Assembly (NCBI RefSeq): GCF_018991925.1
Contig: NW_024755027.1
Location: 1-64,000 of the forward strand
From: Homarus americanus
Lineage: Eukaryota > Arthropoda > Malacostraca > Decapoda > Nephropidae
Direction: 5' to 3'
DNA: 64,000 nt
In this document: in pieces, positions 35,945 through 47,109 of the stretch
Position numbering within the stretch: the first letter of the stretch is position 1
Layout of the letters: each line of letters begins with the position of its first letter
Position numbers and translations under genes: made by a program
Notes under the pieces: model-generated
Told to the model about the DNA's origin: nothing
The model's input: only the letters and a program-made list of their open reading frames with translations
Database searches by the model: none

Positions 35945-36325
35945 CCGCCTCCAACTCCGTGCGACCCAAAGGGCCTCCACACACTCGAGCCAGCCATTTC
36001 GATCTTGAGTAATTCCCATGGTTGTATTTAACTCGTCCTCCGTCTCCCTTCTTATAGGTCGCATCCATGTAGGCCTTGGTCTTCCTCTTCTTCTCGTTCC
36101 GTTCACTCGACCGCTTCTCTCAATACTCTATCCGGGCCCACACGCAGAACGTGCCCCAGCCACCTCCATCAGCCATTCACTGATATAGGGAACATTTGTG
36201 ACTTCTCTCATCGTCTTGTTTCTAATATGATCACGCCATCTTATGTTCAAGATTCTTCTCAATGCCTTATTCTCGAAAGTTCGGAATTTTCTGGATAAAG
36301 TGTCATTATCATGCCAAGATTAGTA
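35945..36325 (-). mobile_element. decayed non-LTR retrotransposon (LINE) ORF2 3' fragment
   Basis: On the minus strand from about 36310, translation gives FENKALRRILNIRWRDHIRN followed by KTMREVTNVP. After frameshifts come RWLGHVLRVGPDRVLREAVE and then RRRGRPRPTWMRPIRRETED. It ends near NGWLECVEALWVARSWRR and a stop. This order (RRIL-IRW-DHIRN, LGHVLR, RRGRPRPTW) is the typical region downstream of the reverse transcriptase domain in jockey/RTE-like LINEs (family knowledge). At least two frameshifts and one internal TGA break it, so it is a dead 5'-truncated copy. Family assignment beyond non-LTR LINE is not possible by eye. Confidence 0.8.
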
Positions 36326-36653
36326 CACTTAAAAGAAAGCAAGAGCAACATTCACAACAAAAGAAAAAAGTATTAGGAGACACTCATCAAGACACTCCAA
36401 GATTATTCCACTGAAACGAAACTTCACAAAACTCCTTCAGAGTCAAAGGAACCAATGTGGACACAGTAGGTGCAGCAGCGACTTGATGTGGTCGAACCCA
36501 AACAGTCAGGTAGATCACAAGACGACTCAACACCCCACCAACCCAGGACACACAGGGTGACGTGTGTAGCCGAAACCAACTGCAGTTAACTCTAGGCAGT
36601 GGACACGATGGAACTACTGGTATTCATGACTGGTTTGACAAATATTTTTCTAA

Positions 36654-36655
<2 letters not shown>

Positions 36656-36710
<55 letters not shown>
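36656..36710. repeat. (TG)n microsatellite
   Basis: About 27 TG units. Confidence 0.97.
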
Positions 36711-36715
<5 letters not shown>

Positions 36716-37484
36716 TATATCGAGGTCATTTGGGAAAATATGAAAATTGTCAACACGTGTAAAATATTACATACACATCGTGGTTAAAAAAAGGCCTTCT
36801 GTCCATCACTCACCGGGTGCGTGACAGCCTCACATCAGCCCAGGTAACATGACCCATAAGGTCATTTATCTTACGCCTGTACACCTCACCACTAAAATAC
36901 CCCGGCCCATGTTTTCAAACTCTCGGTCATACCCAGATTAACAAACTCCACACTTATTACGACGACACACCACGACAAACAGTTGAAAATCTTATCGCTC
37001 AGTGACATTAAATCTGCTTTCACCAGAGCAAATTTAGCCAAGAAATGTAGATTACATAAATTCCTTTCAAATTTATTTTACTGGTATTAATTTAACCTTT
37101 TATTCTTCCCGGATAACTTTGCTCATAAACTGTAAATATGTAAATCATCACCAGTGTAAAAATCGACCCCATTTACTTAACGTCCTACATAATATAACAG
37201 GAGTACCTAAGATTTGGCCATAAGCTGCGTCAGAGTGGACTGGTTGCAGGGGATGGCTTAACCTCGGCTGTCAGTCAAGCCAGAGACCAGGGCAGTCTCC
37301 CAGCGTCCACTGCTCAACCAGATACACACCTTCCCCGGCTAAATATTTCAACACCCACCCAGGAGTTCAGTACCGCACAGCTCCGGTACATTAAAGCAAC
37401 GATGCAAGCAGTGCGGTAGGCTCGCACATGCATATACAAGGAGGGGCACATACACGACCAGGTGTCCGTGCACACTCACTGGCA
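36711..37484. other. unique span, no gene seen
   Basis: No repeat or coding signal recognised. Confidence 0.4.
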
Positions 37485-37857
37485 GAGGAAATAATAATAA
37501 AAATGGTGGCCCCTCGAAATCGAGGATAGCCGGCCCAAGGGCCACCGAGGCGTGAATTTGTTTAAGGTGTAGATGCTGTCGCCAACACAACAACCACACC
37601 CTGAGTTAATGAGTTGCATGAACCAGTTTCCAGGAATAGTTTGAGAAGACCGGACAACTCGCCAACTGCCCTGGCTAATCATTACCCCGGAACACGATCC
37701 ACAAATCAGTTAACATCCGTCCCCAATTACTGCTGGGTAGACAGAGGCAAATGACGTAAAGAAACTTGCCATAATTTCACCCTGCCCGGGGATGAAACCC
37801 GGCACCACTGGCTTGCGAGGCGAGCATGCTGAACATTACACCAAACACACACACGAA
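37485..37857 (-). mobile_element. tRNA-derived SINE (family A), copy 2, with LINE-like 3' hairpin
   Basis: Read on the minus strand from 37857, the head GGTGTAATGTTCAGCATGCT and CGCCTCGCAAGCC is a convincing tRNA relic with box A. Box B is GGGTTTCATCCCCGG. The 3' domain (CATTAACTCAGGGTGTGGTT and TGTTGGCGACAGCATC) matches copy 1 at 24625-24815. The element ends with the perfect hairpin CTCGATTTCGAG (37524-37513), then GGGGCCACCATTTTT and an ATT-rich tail. The same hairpin ends the LINE at 48876-49600. No target-site duplication was found. Confidence 0.78.
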
Positions 37858-38339
37858 AATACTCTATCACTGGAGTCAGCGTGTTGACACATACAGTACA
37901 CGCACGCAGGATATTGATCTCCATGCATCTGGCTGTCGCTAACTATACTGTTTCATCAAAAATTGTGCTCTCCCTTCCCTCTCACCATCGTCACACTCCC
38001 CCTCCCAGCCTCCCCTTCCTCATCCCCCCCATGTTCCTCCATGAGTGCAGGGTGAACAGATATACCCGATACAGTATAAATAAACCAAGTGTACAATAAG
38101 ACTGAACTGAGTGGTGGTCTAATTGATGTACGGTGTTCCTTTTGACCCAACACGTAATCACCACTAGTGATGCCAAGTATAAACTACCACAGCTCTTTCC
38201 ATCCCCATGGTGTGTTGCCGACAGACATACTGTAGTTAAGACTCATTGTCATACTCACGTGACTCTGGAACTGAATGGATAACACACCGCGAGCATCACA
38301 CCACGTCTTCTGTCACTGTTGTGCGGGGGGGGGGGATCA
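37858..38339. other. unique span, no gene seen
   Basis: Contains a G11 run at about 38325-38335. No coding signal. Confidence 0.4.
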
Positions 38340-38366
38340 ACTTACCTAGAAAAGATAAGAAAATAC
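38340..38366 (-). promoter_or_regulatory. candidate zero-length exon / recursive splice site
   Basis: On the minus strand a pyrimidine-rich tract and acceptor (TATTTTCTTATCTTTTCTAG) is joined directly to a perfect donor (GTAAGT), with the junction between 38346 and 38345. This 3'ss|5'ss juxtaposition is the signature of ratchet points used for stepwise removal of long introns in Drosophila (established knowledge). If real, the region lies in a long intron of a minus-strand gene. Chance occurrence cannot be excluded. Confidence 0.3.
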
Positions 38367-38415
38367 ATTATTAAAACCTATTAACAATAAAAAATTATGG
38401 TGAAGACAAAAGAAG

Positions 38416-38497
<82 letters not shown>
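38416..38497. repeat. compound (CT)n-(AT)n microsatellite
   Basis: 13 CT units fused to about 28 AT units. Confidence 0.97.
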
Positions 38498-38499
<2 letters not shown>

Positions 38500-39486
38500 A
38501 GAGGCACCCTTGCACCAAGCAGTTTCCGTCTCCCTGGTAAAAGCTGGTGACCCCGACGTCATTTTTCAAGGCGACAGGCTGACCTGAGGTGGCCAGAAAT
38601 ATCTATTACCAAATGACGGCAGGGGATTACTACCGCTGGAACAGTTATTAATTAAACGCTCATATTGCCTGTTACATTATAGAAATGCTTGTTACATTTA
38701 TCCTAAGTATTTATAGTAATAGTAATACAGTATTACTCTTGTTGTTGTTAATGATAATTATTAAAGATAAGTTTAACATATTAAGTAATAATCTAAGTTA
38801 AAATATCACTGTGTTTACAGCATTATCTCTCTCTCTCTCCCGCAGTTATTACAGCCCCAGCTGCTACCTGCACCCTTACAGTCACAATATTTGCATCACT
38901 TATCTCCTGTGGGACTACAGTACACTTTCTCCTGAGACACAGAGAAGCAGTAAGGTGTGAAGATGCCCCCAGCGGCTAGTTTACCCCCGCCCTGCAGCAC
39001 CTCCGTCTGTATACCACTCAGAGCTTTACAACTCACCAAGGAGACTATGGCCCTGCTGGTCACTCTTAGCACAGTGGGTTCCTCTCACACACACGAACAC
39101 AAACAACCACTCGTTACAATTGTCACCACATGAGGGAGACCAAGAACGAACCAAGGGTCGTTTTAAACAGCATTAATTAAAAAAAAAATCCTACGCGCAA
39201 AAAAAGTCATCAGTCAAGTCAGGAGAGATATTGGGGCTGAATAAACAGAGTAAAAACCACTTATTATTCATAAAGGTATAATCCCTACTCACAATGCTGG
39301 TTTAAAAACTGATATATTTATTTTAGTTCTGAATCAGTATTAAAAAAAGTCAACGTTGCTCGCATTCCAATCTGGGGTGGCGAGGCTCAGAGCTGCCGCC
39401 AGCGATGTATTAATAATGTAAATATTTATATAAACCAAGTATGACTTCAGTTGTTCTCGCGTTGTTTATTACGCAATGGTTCGTAG

Positions 39487-39489
<3 letters not shown>
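38498..39489. other. unique span, no supported gene
   Basis: Contains a CT-rich tract plus CCCGCAG (about 38826-38844) that looks like a splice acceptor, followed by frames open for 28-45 codons. No product is recognised. Confidence 0.4.

Positions 39490-39539
<50 letters not shown>
39490..39539. repeat. (TG)n microsatellite
   Basis: About 25 TG units, followed by a C/T-rich stretch to about 39605. Confidence 0.97.
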
Positions 39540-39540
<1 letters not shown>

Positions 39541-39669
39541 TGTTTTTCCCTCTCTCGCCTTTCCTCTTTTCCCTCCATCACCGCTCTCTCACCTCCCTCC
39601 CTTGCCAGCTGGTTTAATAGGAGGTAAGCCGGCTAAAAAGCTGGTGTTTTCTCTACAAACACCATCTGA

Positions 39670-39905
39670 ATGAGACCACCCAACCGCTCCAGCTGACCCA
39701 GCCCGCCGCCCACAGCTGCTGCCCCCCACCCCACTCCGCCCCTACTCCAGCCCCACCCCGATCACTCCACCCCACTCCAGCCAAACCCTGGTCACCCGCC
39801 CCCACTACACTCCCTCCCCAACAACCTGCGCCAATCCCCCACCCCACTCCAGTCAAACCTCGACAACCCGTCCCCACTCCGGCCTCGCCCCGACCTCCCG
39901 CCCCA
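39670..39905. repeat. C-rich degenerate repeat
   Basis: Loose copies of CCCCACTCCAGCC-AACC and CCCGCCCCCACT words. The complementary strand is G-rich. Confidence 0.65.
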
Positions 39906-40369
39906 TCCTAACATTAATAGGTAAACAATAGCAGGGAACAAGGACACTAGAGGCGAGGGAAGTATAACAAGGTTCCTGTACTACATCATTAACAACATAA
40001 GTGATTATACCTTCAAAACAATACTTCAGGTTAACCTAAAGCTCCAATAAGTCCCGAGGACTCTCAACACCTGTGGCAACTAGACCAAGTTTAAAGTCGG
40101 TATCCCAAGTTATATCCTGTGTATTTATGACAAAATCTGGGACTTATTCACATTCCTCCGTCCTCGTGGGGTGAAGACGTGGTTGGCGCTGCTTCTGTGA
40201 CTATCTGGGTCAGCTTGTTGACCCTCTTCCACGTCCCTTCTCCCAACTCCTCCTCTCCGCCAGGATGTATCAACACCCCCACAAGAATACAATGAGAGGT
40301 CAGTGATCAAGACCGATGTAGACTTTACAACCACTAGCTAGGTCCCAGATCCCAGGCGATGACCCCCAA
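39906..40369. other. unique span, no gene seen
   Basis: Mixed sequence without recognisable features. Confidence 0.4.
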
Positions 40370-40505
40370 CCAACACCAGGTGAGATATGAAGACTCCTAG
40401 CAACACCAGGTGAAAAACAAAAGACTCCCGGCAAGACTAAATGAGAACCGAAGACTTCTAGCAACATCACGCGAGAAATGAAGACTCCTAGTAACAAAAA
40501 CATTC
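40370..40505. repeat. degenerate repeat around AGCAACACCAGGTGAGA-ATGAAGACTCC
   Basis: Four diverged units of about 30-38 bp sharing GCAACACCAGGTGAGA and GAAGACTCCTAG. Each unit carries an AGGTGA-like word. Confidence 0.75.
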
Positions 40506-40862
40506 TGTGTGAGCTGGGAAGACCTACCCGAACCACGTGATGTGTAGGAAATCTGTGCACACTGTAACCAACCGGGGAAGAGGCCAGGATCACGCCCCAC
40601 ATCGGGATACCGTATGAAAGGTCTTGCCGGCATCACATAACAGTTGACAGAACAGCTACATAACCAGTTCCCGAGAAAATTACCAGACCTGTAGTTAACT
40701 TGTACTGTGTGTTCACTTTATGATTCTTCTCCTTTTTGTACTGAAAGCTTTTGTTAAGTACCGTAAGTGACCCATCAACGTTTGTCATTTTCATCTTCTC
40801 TGGTCATTGTATATTTTCATCCTTTTGGCTGCTGTGTTCTTCCCATAAAACGTTAATTATTA

Positions 40863-40864
<2 letters not shown>
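40506..40864. other. unique span, no gene seen
   Basis: No features recognised. Confidence 0.4.

Positions 40865-40938
<74 letters not shown>
40865..40938. repeat. (CA)n microsatellite
   Basis: About 37 CA units. Confidence 0.98.
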
Positions 40939-40939
<1 letters not shown>

Positions 40940-41412
40940 GTAGTACCCCCGTGACCTTACCGGTGTACATAATTAGAGACACCGGTACAGGGTGACTTAA
41001 CCAGTAATCCCATACCGCTCTTATTTTCTATGTACCTAAGATTGGGTAAGGTACTATGCACTCCCTTTATAATATACATATAACAAAGTGTAATCGGTTC
41101 TTGAAGGGATCTGTTCTTTACAATAGAAATTTTTGTGGCTTAACCGATACAAAAAATACTATGTGGGAAAAAGATGGTAGACATGTGGAAGAGTGAACAC
41201 AGATGACAGTAGATCAAGTCCCCCTCCTCACCACATCACACCACACCACACACCACACAACACCACAAACCATACCACACCACAGTCTACGTGGCCATAA
41301 CTCTGGACAACAAAGACAGTAAATGATGATTACTAAACAGACCCGAAAACTTGTTCTGATATATCTACGCCGTTTATTGTTCAAGGTATCGTCTTCACAA
41401 CTCCCGCTCGGA
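40939..41412. other. unique span with CCACA-rich stretch
   Basis: A CACCACA-rich segment lies at 41229-41285. No gene seen. Confidence 0.4.
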
Positions 41413-41605
41413 TGCACAGACGCAAGAACGGACGGATTCACGAACGCAAGGACGGACGGATTCACGAACGTAAGGACGGACGGATTCACGAACGCAAGGA
41501 CGGACGGATTCACGAACGCAAGGACGGACGAATTCACGAACGCAAGGACGGATGAATTCACGAACGCAAGGACGGACGAATGCAATGACGCAAGGGCTCT
41601 CTGAT
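41413..41605. repeat. 24-bp minisatellite
   Basis: About eight units of GATTCACGAACGCAAGGACG then GACG, with substitutions. Loose GGAAGGACGG relatives follow at 41640-41670. Eight-codon unit, so frames are open on both strands. Read-through. Confidence 0.94.
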
Positions 41606-42215
41606 TCAATGACACGGGTGGACATATGTATCTACGGACGCAAGGAAGGACGGAAGGACGGACGGACGGAAGAAGACTTGAAGTGGTACAAGACTGAAGA
41701 TAGTTGAGACAGATACGAAGAAAACAAAAACATCTGAACAATAAAGACGAAACAGAAAATTGAACAACATGATAAAGAAGAAGAAGAGAGATAAGCAAGG
41801 TTAAGGTAAAGGAGGAGAGTCACAATACGTAAAGATAACATATAATACTGCCAGATAAAGGTCAATGGAAAGTGAAGACCCAAAAATTTAAGAACATGAT
41901 ATAAACGAAACGAGAGAGAGAGAGAGAGAGTATAAATCATAACACGGAGATAGAAACCATTTATACAAACATAATAAAAGAATGAAATACAACAACTGAT
42001 AGAAAAAAAAGAGAAGTATATGAATAATAAGAGAGACTAACGCGAACGATAAAATAGAGGAAGAAAATGAATGATAAAGGGAGACACAGAGGAACCTGAT
42101 GAGAGTTTAACGAGAGGAAGGAAGGGGAGGGAAGATGAGAAAAAAGGAGGGGATGGGAGAAAGACCAATAAACAGAGAGAGAAGTGGAGATAATAATGGT
42201 GATAACGGGAATAAC

Positions 42216-42220
<5 letters not shown>
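41606..42220. other. A/G-rich unique span
   Basis: A short (GA)n run at about 41913-41930. Mostly purine-rich low-complexity sequence. Confidence 0.5.

Positions 42221-42268
<48 letters not shown>
42221..42268. repeat. (GA)n microsatellite
   Basis: About 24 GA units. Confidence 0.97.
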
Positions 42269-42269
<1 letters not shown>

Positions 42270-42297
42270 GTAAGAGGATGAGTAGCATAAGGAAGGT

Positions 42298-42868
42298 TCA
42301 TCACCATTATCTCTTGGTCATCAAGGCCAGTATCATCACCATTACCACCATCACCATCATTACCATTACCACCATCATCACCATTACCACCATCACCATC
42401 ATTACCATTACCACCATCATCACCATTACCACCATCACCACCATCATCACCATTACCCCATCACCATCATTACCATTACCACCATCATCACCATCACCAC
42501 CATCATCACCATTACCCCATCATCACCATTACCACCATCATCACCATCACCACCATCACCCATTACCGCCATCATCCATTACCGCCATCACCACCATTAT
42601 CACCATCACCACCATCATCACCATCATCGCCATTACCACCATCATTGCCATTACCACCATCACCATCATCACCATTACCACCATCATCACCATTACCACC
42701 ACCATCATCACCATTATCACCACCACCATCACCATTACCACCACCATCATCACCATTACCACCACCATCATCACCACCACCACCATCATCACCATTACCA
42801 CCATCATCACCATTACCACCACCATCATCACCATTACCACCATCATCTTGGTCATCAAGGCCAGCATC
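42298..42868. repeat. ATC/ACC trinucleotide tract flanked by a 19-bp direct repeat
   Basis: About 510 bp of CATCACCATTACCAC-type trinucleotides. Identical 19-bp words TCTTGGTCATCAAGGCCAG lie at its left (42312-42330) and right (42846-42864) ends, each followed by TATCATC or CATCATC. Confidence 0.95.
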
Positions 42869-43540
42869 ATCCTCAACCATCCGCCCCTGATCTTGCCAGA
42901 TTATATTATAAATATGCAAATGAACCTACACACTGTCATTCAGGAGTTACCCTTTAATAACACTCTATTTCAAAACATTATTTAAGCTTTATTCTTAAAA
43001 TACAAAGTTCATTTTCACAATCATATTTATTAATATAGTGGTAAGTTTATCATTGTATTCATATTCGTAATAAACTAACTTTATTTCATACTTCCTTTAT
43101 TTTTCATTCTTGAAATATAATCTAAGTTAAATAACACGCTTTATTTTACTCTCAAATTGCTAAAGTTATTATTTTTTGCTCTAAGGTTTATTCTTAAATA
43201 CAAAGTATAGATGCATACGTTATTAAGTCTTACACAAACTACTGACCAATTCTTTAACACGCTATAAGGTTTATTCTGGATTTATTTTTATTAAATCAAA
43301 TAAATATTAATTTTCTTTTATGTTTTATTCTCAAAACACTCAGTCAGTGTGTTTGAACGCATTTAGGATTTCTTATCATATATAAATGTTTTCTGGGAAG
43401 CTTATTTTCTTCATTTCACCTTTGAACATCATAAAAAGGGGAGACAATTTCTCTGTGATTTCGACACAACTCCACATTACTCGTGTGGATCATATAAAGA
43501 ATATCCCTGAATAAAATGACATTAAACTAAAATATATAAT
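42869..43540. other. A/T-rich unique span
   Basis: About 670 bases rich in TTTATTCT and TAAAATAC words (for example 42988, 43180, 43268, 43325), perhaps an eroded repeat. No coding signal. Confidence 0.45.
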
Positions 43541-43980
43541 GGCTAGCGTATCTCTATCAACTCACAGCATCTCTAAATCATCCAAAGCATCACTCAGTCC
43601 AGCAGAGCACCTCTCAATCCCTCACAGCATCCCTTACACTAAGTCTGTCCTCCCCCCAGCCTTGCCTAGGCCTCACAAATCCCTCACTCCCTCCGTTAAG
43701 CACCCTCCCTACTCCATTTACCTGACACAATCACTCCTTCCCTCCCTCCCCCCTCTCTCTCTCTCTTCACGCCACATACATTCCCCTCTCTCCTCCGCCA
43801 CAGTGACTCCCTCTCCCTCTTTCCTCACGCCAACCGCTCTCCTTCCTTCCTACACTTCACCCTTCCCTTCCTTCCTCTCAATATCACACCCACACCCTCT
43901 CCCCCCTCTCACCCTCAAGTACACACATTCCCAACCACACATCCCCAACCACACATCCCCAACCACATATTCCTAAACAC
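43541..43980. other. C/T-rich low-complexity span
   Basis: The 145-codon Ser/Pro-rich frame over this span reflects base composition. A CACACATCCCCAAC unit is repeated at 43937-43970. Confidence 0.6.
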
Positions 43981-44824
43981 ATATTTCAAACTCTATATCC
44001 TCATTCTGCCAACTATACGTCCGTCCCTAATTACTCGCCTTAACTATACACTCCCAAACCTAATCCTGCATCCATACTACGCAACCCTACCAATAGCACA
44101 CACAGACCAACATCTTACTTGGCTTCGGCAAACACAATAAAAAATGAAAATAGAAGACTTGATCGTGACCAAATCAAGAGGATCCCACCCCATAAACGCG
44201 TCGGAGAAAGTGTTAGGAAGCGGACGTAAGCCTCTGTGATCCTCCTTCCCCACTCCTACTCCCACCAGAATGGGGTCGACACATAAACACGTGAACGTCG
44301 TCCCGATTACTACTTTACGACTCTCCCGTTTAACTTTTTGTTTTTATCGTGTCGTTTATAACCCTCCTGTGGCAGGTGAATGTTGCCTTCTCCTCCCGCT
44401 GGTGCAGCTTATGGAAATCCCTGCTATTAAATATACTGTCGCGTTCACCCGTTTATTGTCACAAAAACATAGGTGCTCAGCGAGGAGCAGACCTTGGGCT
44501 GCTGGGAACGTCTGTGCATATTTGATCTCCTAACACGACAGCGGGGAATTACGACACATTTTCCCTGTAAGGTTTATGACACCCGGAGGCAGTCGAGAAA
44601 GATGGTCATTAAGTATACAACTGCCTTTATGTCATACTCCGACGCGTAATCTGATTTTGTTATTATCTCAACAAAGTGGAGCCGGGCGTGACCTCCCAGG
44701 GGCGCCATACCAAACAACTCACCACAGTCGGAAGTTATTTGGAAATACAAACACTCGTACGGTACACGGTACTGATTTTGGTGTAGAGTACAGGTACACT
44801 CGAGGACTCAAGTCGTGACCTAGT
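43981..44824. other. unique span, no supported gene
   Basis: Open frames at 44270-44533 and 44576-44818 (87 and 80 codons) have no recognisable motif. Confidence 0.4.
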
Positions 44825-44992
44825 GAACCTACACCAGTGACCTCTGACAATGCGGAAAATCATAAATTAAAACTATGATATATAAAAAAATGAATAGTTT
44901 AATAAATTTAAAAACTAAAATTAAAATAAATTATTACTTTATAAATCACATGCGGTTAAATTTGCCAGAGGTCGCTAGTGTACTGTAGGTTC
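44825..44992. mobile_element. MITE-like element with imperfect terminal inverted repeats
   Basis: The left end GAACCTACACCAGTGACCTC, then TGACAA, is the inverse of the right end: on the opposite strand the right end reads GAACCTACAGTACACTAGCG then ACCTCTGGCAA. Pairing runs to about 26 bases with a 4-base insertion. The interior (about 110 bp) is A/T-rich and non-coding. Size, inverted ends and A/T-rich core fit a miniature inverted-repeat transposon. No target-site duplication was identified. Confidence 0.5.
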
Positions 44993-45657
44993 CTTGCGGC
45001 TGTTCCCTACTGTAGTCCTAGAGTGCACAGTACAGTGATCCCCTCAAGATAACAGATGGTGTCATAAAGGTGATGCCTTGACCCAAAAATAAAAACAAAC
45101 GTATCTACAAACTACTCAACTACTTAATAACCTTCACGTACTGTACACAAAATACACCAAAACCTGAATTAAGGTCTATTAGTGAAGATAGTTTAATAAA
45201 AAGGGAATTACTCAAAAGTTATAACAATCACCACTGGGTTCAATACTCGACCTTCAAACGATAACAGGTAGCTTAGAAGAACTATACATTATCGTTTGTA
45301 TATTTCTGATCAAAATTTAGGGTTTTATAATATCTATCTGTCCCATTAACCAGCAGGATGGAACTGATGGGAGAGTCAAGGTATGGAAGACTTACACCCA
45401 AGGATTCTTCCAACTCTTCGCTGTGGGAAGGATGAAGACACCGAGGTATAAACGATCTCCATCTCTTTATCTCAAACGTTCTCTCCCTCTCATCTGTCCC
45501 GCCCAGCACCTAACCTCTCCCACCGTCTCTCTTCGTCCCTACACCTCACCACTCCTCTCCCTACATCTCTATATCATATCTCTCTCTCCCTTCCTACCCG
45601 TCACCACTCCTCTCCCTCTCAACACTCCTCTTTCCCTTTCTTAATGTAGTGCGGAAA
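44993..45657. other. unique span, no supported gene
   Basis: A minus-strand frame (45282-45509, 75 codons) has balanced composition but no recognised family. C/T-rich from 45460 to 45645. Confidence 0.4.
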
Positions 45658-45750
45658 GAGAATGTAAAAGACCCGGGAGTGATTAGGTGTGATAATCTGC
45701 CCTCAGGGACGCATAACATAGCGACCAGGATGCTACGTACTGGTTGGTGA
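45658..45750 (+). mobile_element. possible LINE reverse-transcriptase remnant (CR1/jockey-like)
   Basis: The frame reads ENVKDPGVIRCDNLPSGTHN then IATRMLRTGW and a stop. VKDLGV-(I)-D-LS---H is a common motif after the RT core in CR1/jockey-type LINEs (family knowledge), so KDPGVI-CDNLPSGTHN looks like a decayed copy. Only about 30 codons support it. Confidence 0.35.
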
Positions 45751-46876
45751 TGCTCTCCTCGCTTGGTATATTGCTGTACTCAGTGATCTTGTAATAACTT
45801 TCAAGGACTCGAGACAATTTTAGAACTCGGCGAGAGCACCGCGACTCGACACAAGCATTCGTCTGTTTATGGGTACTGTGCTAAACGCTGAAACTCAAGT
45901 CAACGACAGCGAAGCCATTGGCGAGACGACTGCAGCGACAACGATGAAGACAAGAACTTAAGTCACAGAGAAGAAAACTAAAAAGTGACGATAACAGCAA
46001 CAGTGGTGGTGGCAGTAACAACAAAATAGTGAAAATCGACCTTCATATCTTTCAAACAGACGAGCTAAAAATACACAATATAGCCAGAATAACTACAGCT
46101 TAGCCTGACTCAGTGTATCGTCTACACTGCTGGCAACACTGAGGAACCGACACTCTTAAGAGTACACTCCTTGAATCGTAGACGGGGGAGTTACGTCGTC
46201 ATATAAACATGAACAAATATTTATAAAGGCAGGTCGGTAAAGCGTGTTACTAAAGTGAGTCTCAGTAAAATGTGCAATATTACGCCAGTGATGAAGACGG
46301 AGTAGGAGGAGGAGAGAGAGGAGGAGGAGGAGGAGGAGGGAGACGATACTTCACATTTATTCCGCCAACGCCTACACGTCTTATTATTAAGTATATCGTA
46401 GAGGTACACGGCAAGACACGGATGGTAACTTACATACCATTTCCCCTAAACAAATTTCCAGGATGTTTTAGACATGCAGGCGCCGCCGTGACCTTAACTC
46501 TTGAAGGAGTGAACAGATAATCTTAAAACTTAACAGGGATACTGCCTCCCCCCCTCAAGAACTGGGATGAGTATGAGAAAAAAATCAGATTAGATTTGTT
46601 AATTTGCCGTAAATTTTGCTCTCCTGTAATGTTTAACACAGCGACTACTGGACAAAGACCTTACTATGGGGCAGGGTAGTGAAGGCCTTCAGGGGATGTA
46701 TCGGGTTATTGATATCCGGTAAAAGAACAGATACAGTACATGCGGCCTCTAATTTTACCATAAATATTAAAATCAATTACATTACTACAAATTCCTGCTT
46801 CAAAACATTTCCCTTTTCCACACGACAAGGCAGCAATTCTAAGTATTTTCCTTTAGCCTGCTTACCCAGCCACCTA
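45751..46876. other. unique span, no gene seen
   Basis: A (GGA)n run at 46304-46339 is the only repeat. No coding or RNA signal. Confidence 0.4.
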
Positions 46877-46886
46877 CCAAGGTTGT

Positions 46887-47099
46887 GAAAAAGTGAAAGT
46901 GGGTCCCATATACCGGACAGCCCGTTAGGGTAGCACGAATACAGCACACTGAATACTAAGCACAAGAAGGCAATGCGGCCAGCACTGCACCGCCCTCACT
47001 TTCCCAACTAAATTCAGGTACACACTAAAAGCTGGGTAGACTGGGGACGTCCCAGGCACCAGCAACCCCCAAGAGTTGTACTCACTTGACCGCCGCACC
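46887..47099 (-). mobile_element. tRNA-derived SINE (family B), copy 2, with target-site duplication
   Basis: The 213-bp element is bounded by identical 10-bp direct repeats CCAAGGTTGT (46877-46886 and 47100-47109), a target-site duplication. On the minus strand it starts GGTGCGGCGGTCAAGTGAGT, comparable with the tRNA-like head of the element at 7755-7311 (GGTGCGGTGGCTGAATGGTT). It then contains GTCTACCCAGC, TGTACCTGAATTTAGTTGGG and AAAGTGAGGGCGGT, equivalents of the words in copy 1. It ends at CACTTTTTC. The intact duplication implies a retrotransposed insertion not yet much rearranged. Confidence 0.75.
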
Positions 47100-47109
47100 C
47101 CAAGGTTGT

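Noticed and set aside
38820..38985. CT-rich acceptor-like tract ending CCCGCAG with an open frame after it (ITAPAATCTLTVTIFASLIS)
   Set aside because: The pyrimidine tract is a CT microsatellite, which mimics splice acceptors, and all three frames after it are open for at least 28 codons. Not enough for an exon call.
43539..43976. 145-codon Ser/Pro/His-rich frame
   Set aside because: C/T-rich low-complexity composition, no conserved motif, overlaps CACACATCCCCAAC repeats.
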